The notes below the pieces were generated by a model. The model ran no database searches. It saw only the letters and a program-made list of their open reading frames with translations, and was not told the DNA's origin. Positions 62,901-64,000 of a stretch of 64,000 nt of DNA are shown in pieces. Source of the stretch: Oscillospiraceae bacterium Marseille-Q3528 (GTDB taxonomy: Bacteria; Bacillota; Clostridia; Lachnospirales; Lachnospiraceae). Each line of letters starts with the position of its first letter. Position 1 is the stretch's first letter. The stretch spans positions 41,809 to 105,808 of the forward strand of contig JAGTTR010000015.1 in NCBI GenBank assembly GCA_018223385.1. Direction: 5' to 3'. Made by a program: the position numbers and the translations under genes.

Positions 62901-62917
62901 ACAGGAAAAGAAGATAA
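56957..62917 (+). CDS. Large sortase-type surface protein, 1986 residues
   Basis: It starts with TTG at 56957 after GGCAGGGGGG; there is no close ATG that would keep the signal peptide (KRFFSILLAVCLLATC). The N-terminal ~900 residues form large beta-rich domains of unknown type, with a middle (about 520-800) recalling elongated, carbohydrate-binding surface proteins. An Ala/Gln/Glu-rich low-complexity stretch lies at about 911-1064. Fn3/Ig-like domains follow, then a small Cys-pair module (CSTEGSKSIHCKTC, CAVC) at about 1700-1765. The end is a Gly/Ser linker, the sorting motif TPDTG (about 1948), one span and RRRNRKRR. Anchoring by a sortase to the wall is likely. A -10 box TATAAT lies at 56886-56891. 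Confidence 0.8.
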   Translation: MKRFFSILLAVCLLATCVPMDTYAMVGALNTTTEAVSADSNGASVGTYKVRWIQNDHIRLYVVTNRVDKETYLVTVPARTKASAKEACDMVRQKGIYQKPYFTAGSKRILYSTRDVSVSNNAITVKYVLKPYEQISGLAKNSYVVTTTYRIVKLDEGTTAGTTGAGRIYEDDADSGRTYGIRTSIDAAYQGSPVSSYSDPVDLKFFTELHYFNKMGHADASKGASLYMSSASGSSQDGYTHTEEALAVDMLHVNTGSVGWAYSAITGQYKSHGEAISELFTKGYSWANPFTAMSPLYTGYVDGHAGDPDADCRDSLPEQFSATVSGNVTLECPFNMLGKERSFYHGNMLWGFRDLYTDKEEFTPSDKVEVSTTAKQLGIYQTGKTYQAVPAENAAALEKNKETYGEPVAVLRGNYAEKNGRYVFSSGAAALSATITATWPMGSGSFSVGKDGSFEINGVSLNAPTFKFYQEKSSGQDGLSIAPGADGLAVAMDADTNAAVMTTDVPGTTIRVENAMIKPSGNISFAGNAQFAIFRGAEFTMQELGYGMKNDKFKVNGIRATGKIDTADMLGLEMASLEGTIDTFNSYYHFTMELNVFDLFETNAELELMRSDLTGSLMPNKLYFFAGSSVAKIPLVPPVVVANITGAGGGFDGLAKTLNGDFFAIPPLTLSITGRGEVLNVIEAKATYTFRPGYYKLEAEDVGIAFLKKLNLIDNFTIYEGIQGETRNHKGTNYTGLSASGGASIHISVPNKSKIIQAQGDVNASAFAGLDNYKNPTKVYAVADLSGGARGSLHLPKNWKFIGGLSLGSTGFDFYLGADTVVPVRGTDFNGAVNAAFKNFRAYGGAKKEGDWKLASYRVWYIFPENDAGFKVVGFWSDLPEWKWEDHKPEGYSASVGEEDALAAVEVNLEPLETVVTEAQNNADESAGAETVQEELQNSSVENAGAARTQEETQKIVAAEAGQQDADVENAQSAQVETQKAVAEELAQMDAQNTAVTENAQTESEKTGSNSAQAEPQTELVTEPAQEEMQAADAQEIQPENAESAATEGSTGTDAAEDSSSDSYIIENTLPAVMAEPNAIYSKDVRLDAHAGQTLPSDATVLLMVTPIAEDADMDAFAQSLSVEKNGSGIALTWPQYNEEKEIINESEVNALITTNGDGKPCVMIGLGQNASVDDTWSVTSSLSDYRVSMNASLPFDSLSVSLHGQTLSGQVANPDASAKYVLATYFGEESGDTTYVIDHQDITDPSDISAEIPSEGTMLPTGSYFVTAKLLSKVEVEIENEDGTKGKEEVLLPVDTAELGQVQYRNTVQPAAPASADIQPVGNEIMQASWSTVANADGYKVTIYQEDGGSFVDTGKGYMYDAEDIKASKINGIRYDAAADTFMLDMALTVAGEDVAVNENGNVTSKGTLSALEAGKTYKVGVQAYRYLKDEAGKNIANSNVYSEEKLSNASLLPKYTPLDLDVKFEIQKQGESSSELVSQTVTEENGVFSCVSGKGADDKWYLTLSNKTGENAAYTLTRTDTDTEYPAVGEGKFEINNADITGSIMVRMDAKVDKGSYTDTTTKYLLIEKDETAPMISLDDSIVYADAKTGEYTITGIAEPNSAIYRINLWGGTLEEKIADADENGKFSYTGKLELTMDQYVFDENGEFVLDENGDPVLETVAVETGEKISLLAADGNGNWSDTVAAFVTLADHDWEDEYTIDEEPTCSTEGSKSIHCKTCEATKDSQVIPVTTHNFEKDPVAYTAPTATQNGSATYRCAVCQETKTIEIPAVELTVGESVKKLSDVTFGIEGWSCDDSQVLQPGTVVDAVAKYRLTENLTITANVRIKVSCSATSAVHKSGTSDPAVIRCTGVLEAFQGLTVDGKTLTNGKEYTAESGSTILTFTADYLNTLTVGTHTVVLTYDAGEARARLLITEDGNSGAGDNSHTGNSGSGSSQGDPSGTAKTPDTGDHSPVLWWMLLLILSAGSVIALVIFGRRRNRKRR

Positions 62918-63007
62918 CAGATATGAATAGATTGCGGGATTCGAAAAAAGAATTGTCGGAATCGGCAGGAAAAGAATCCCGTGTGAGAAGGGGTATATGA
63001 TTATAGA

Positions 63008-63050
63008 AGAGAAAGCAGCGTTCCTGCGAAAGTGGGAGGCTGCTTTCTCT
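63008..63050 (+). terminator. Terminator-like hairpin after the large surface protein
   Basis: AGAGAAAGCAGC pairs with GCTGCTTTCTCT; the T tract is weak. Confidence 0.55.
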
Positions 63051-63075
63051 GATATATTATAGATAGATTAATGCT

Positions 63076-63429
63076 TTAATGCTGATGATGTTCGATCAGC
63101 GCCAGATTTACCCCGTTGGGATCTTTGGCAAAAGCCATGCGTCCCACGGTCGTCGGTACCGGCTCCATGGTAATGGTAACGCCCTTTGCCTTCAACTCCG
63201 CCAGTGTGCCGTCCAGATCAGGTACATCTATCCCCATAGAATAAAGCCCGGTCTGGAATTTTGGATTCTGGATCAGCTCAATGAGAGACTGGCCGCCATC
63301 CAGAATGGTGATGCACACGCCGTTCCCCAGCGGATGTTCGCTGACCACCGGGAAATGCAGGATATCCCGGTAGAAAGAAACGGATTCTTCCATCTCATTG
63401 ACGATGAGTGTTGTGTACTGTGCTTTCAT
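63076..63429 (-). CDS. VOC family (glyoxalase / bleomycin resistance-like) protein
   Basis: 117 residues from the ATG at 63429 with AAGGGGGGA upstream. The VOC fold shows two beta-alpha-beta-beta-beta modules: YTTLIVNEMEESVSFYRDIL at the start and SMGIDVPDLDGTLAELKAKG in the second. The end, FAKDPNGVNLALIEH, contains the Glu often used as a metal ligand. These proteins include glyoxalases, dioxygenases and drug-binding proteins; nothing here decides between them. Confidence 0.85.
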   Translation of the reverse strand: MKAQYTTLIVNEMEESVSFYRDILHFPVVSEHPLGNGVCITILDGGQSLIELIQNPKFQTGLYSMGIDVPDLDGTLAELKAKGVTITMEPVPTTVGRMAFAKDPNGVNLALIEHHQH

Positions 63430-63450
63430 ATAAATAATCCCCCTTTTCTC

Positions 63451-63575
63451 TGCGCTCATTATATCATGATTCGCACATTCTGTGCTTGACGCTGCTTTGC
63501 AGCTATCATGATCCAATTCGCCGCTCGTCATTCATGCCAGCATGATGCCTCGCTTGCGCTCATTATATCATGAAC
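63451..63575 (-). repeat. Gamma repeat, long copy, with direct repeats
   Basis: The left half matches 27271-27316 in reverse complement. TGCGCTCATTATATCATGA occurs twice (starting at about 63451 and 63555), bounding the unit. Inside are GCAC/GTGC and GCTGC/GCAGC hairpins and the palindrome ATCATGAT. Confidence 0.6.
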
Positions 63576-63625
63576 CCGCGCTGTTGCACCTTAAAAAATT
63601 ATTTGGAAATTTTGGAAAGTTTTTG

Positions 63626-63654
63626 TTGACACAGGGGTGGCGCTGTGGTAATAT
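63626..63654 (+). promoter_or_regulatory. rRNA operon promoter P1
   Basis: TTGACA (63626-63631) and TAATAT (63649-63654), 17 bases apart, upstream of 16S rRNA. Confidence 0.75.
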
Positions 63655-63721
63655 ACTTTTTGCGCGGTAAAAACGGCGCTGGTTCAAAAGAAAATGAATC
63701 ACAAAAAAATAGAAAAAAGTG

Positions 63722-63750
63722 TTGACAAGAGATTGAAAACATGATATTCT
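63722..63750 (+). promoter_or_regulatory. rRNA operon promoter P2
   Basis: TTGACA (63722-63727) and TATTCT (63745-63750), 17 bases apart. From about 63757 to 63922 lies the leader with AGAACCTTGATAATCGAACA and CTTTAAAGAG, which probably contains antitermination and RNase III processing sites. Confidence 0.75.
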
Positions 63751-63922
63751 ATAAAAGTTGCAGCGATAACCGCTGACAGCGAAGAACCTTGATAATCGAA
63801 CAGTGAAACAACCCTGAAAATTTCTTTAAAGAGATTTCAGAAATGCAATAGAATTACGATTCTAAAGCGACCTAAAACAGTAAGTAAGGAAAAGCTAGTA
63901 AGTTTTTTCTGACAAAGGATTT

Positions 63923-64000
<78 letters not shown>

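Overview
The window looks like a chromosomal segment of a gut-type, spore-forming Lachnospiraceae (Clostridia, Bacillota). The partial 16S gene at the right end begins in the way typical of that family. The window also holds a large Gram-positive type SRP RNA with an Alu domain, a T-box leader, Mn2+ riboswitches, spore genes (spmB, yyaC), and the tadA-SRP RNA and dnaX-ybaB-recR blocks. Two very large surface proteins and several families usually met in gut Clostridia (DUF4860-, DUF5711- and DUF6128-like) fit this placing.

Left part (1-6250, minus strand): a piece of a type IV pilus or pseudopilus operon (GspF/PilC-like protein and three pilin-like proteins, the last cut by the window edge). 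Upstream of it lie an ECF sigma factor, a membrane protein that is probably its anti-sigma factor, a transglutaminase-like lipoprotein, and a membrane GGDEF protein with a degenerate signature. From 6254 to 15680 a plus-strand operon encodes a 3011-residue surface protein with 20 SHIRT-like repeats of two alternating types. Two tiny membrane proteins follow it and share its tail plan: cysteine at the start of a membrane span, then a charged cytoplasmic helix. Next come signal peptidase I, SpmB, a P-type ATPase behind a yybP-ykoY Mn2+ riboswitch, and a prepilin peptidase.

Middle (20866-37540): a PH-like membrane protein, a KdpDE-like two-component pair, cytidine deaminase with pyrimidine-nucleoside phosphorylase, DegV/FakB-like and MarR/FabT-like genes, a DUF885 protein, metG behind a Met-specifier T-box, an SGNH lipoprotein, mntP behind a second yybP-ykoY riboswitch, then tatD-rsmA, a DUF6128-like gene, tadA and the SRP RNA.

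Right part: a LysR regulator, trpS, a substrate-binding lipoprotein overlapping a hybrid histidine kinase, tRNA-Ser(CGA), pfk, dnaX-ybaB-recR, split transketolase, an alanine/glycine symporter, YyaC, a LysM - DUF5711 - CvpA group, a flavodoxin-like protein, a 1986-residue sortase-type surface protein, a VOC protein, and finally tandem rRNA promoters with the start of 16S rRNA.

The most unusual signal lies between the genes. A family of about 165-178 nt elements (called alpha here) occurs four times, at 2534-2697, 5055-5227, 23429-23606 and 40333-40500. The copies share a closing stem and three internal domains. The paired bases differ between copies but stay complementary, while short unpaired motifs are conserved. 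This is covariation read directly from the sequence. A second family (beta) has four units and a third (gamma) has two. I do not recognise any of them as a named RNA class.
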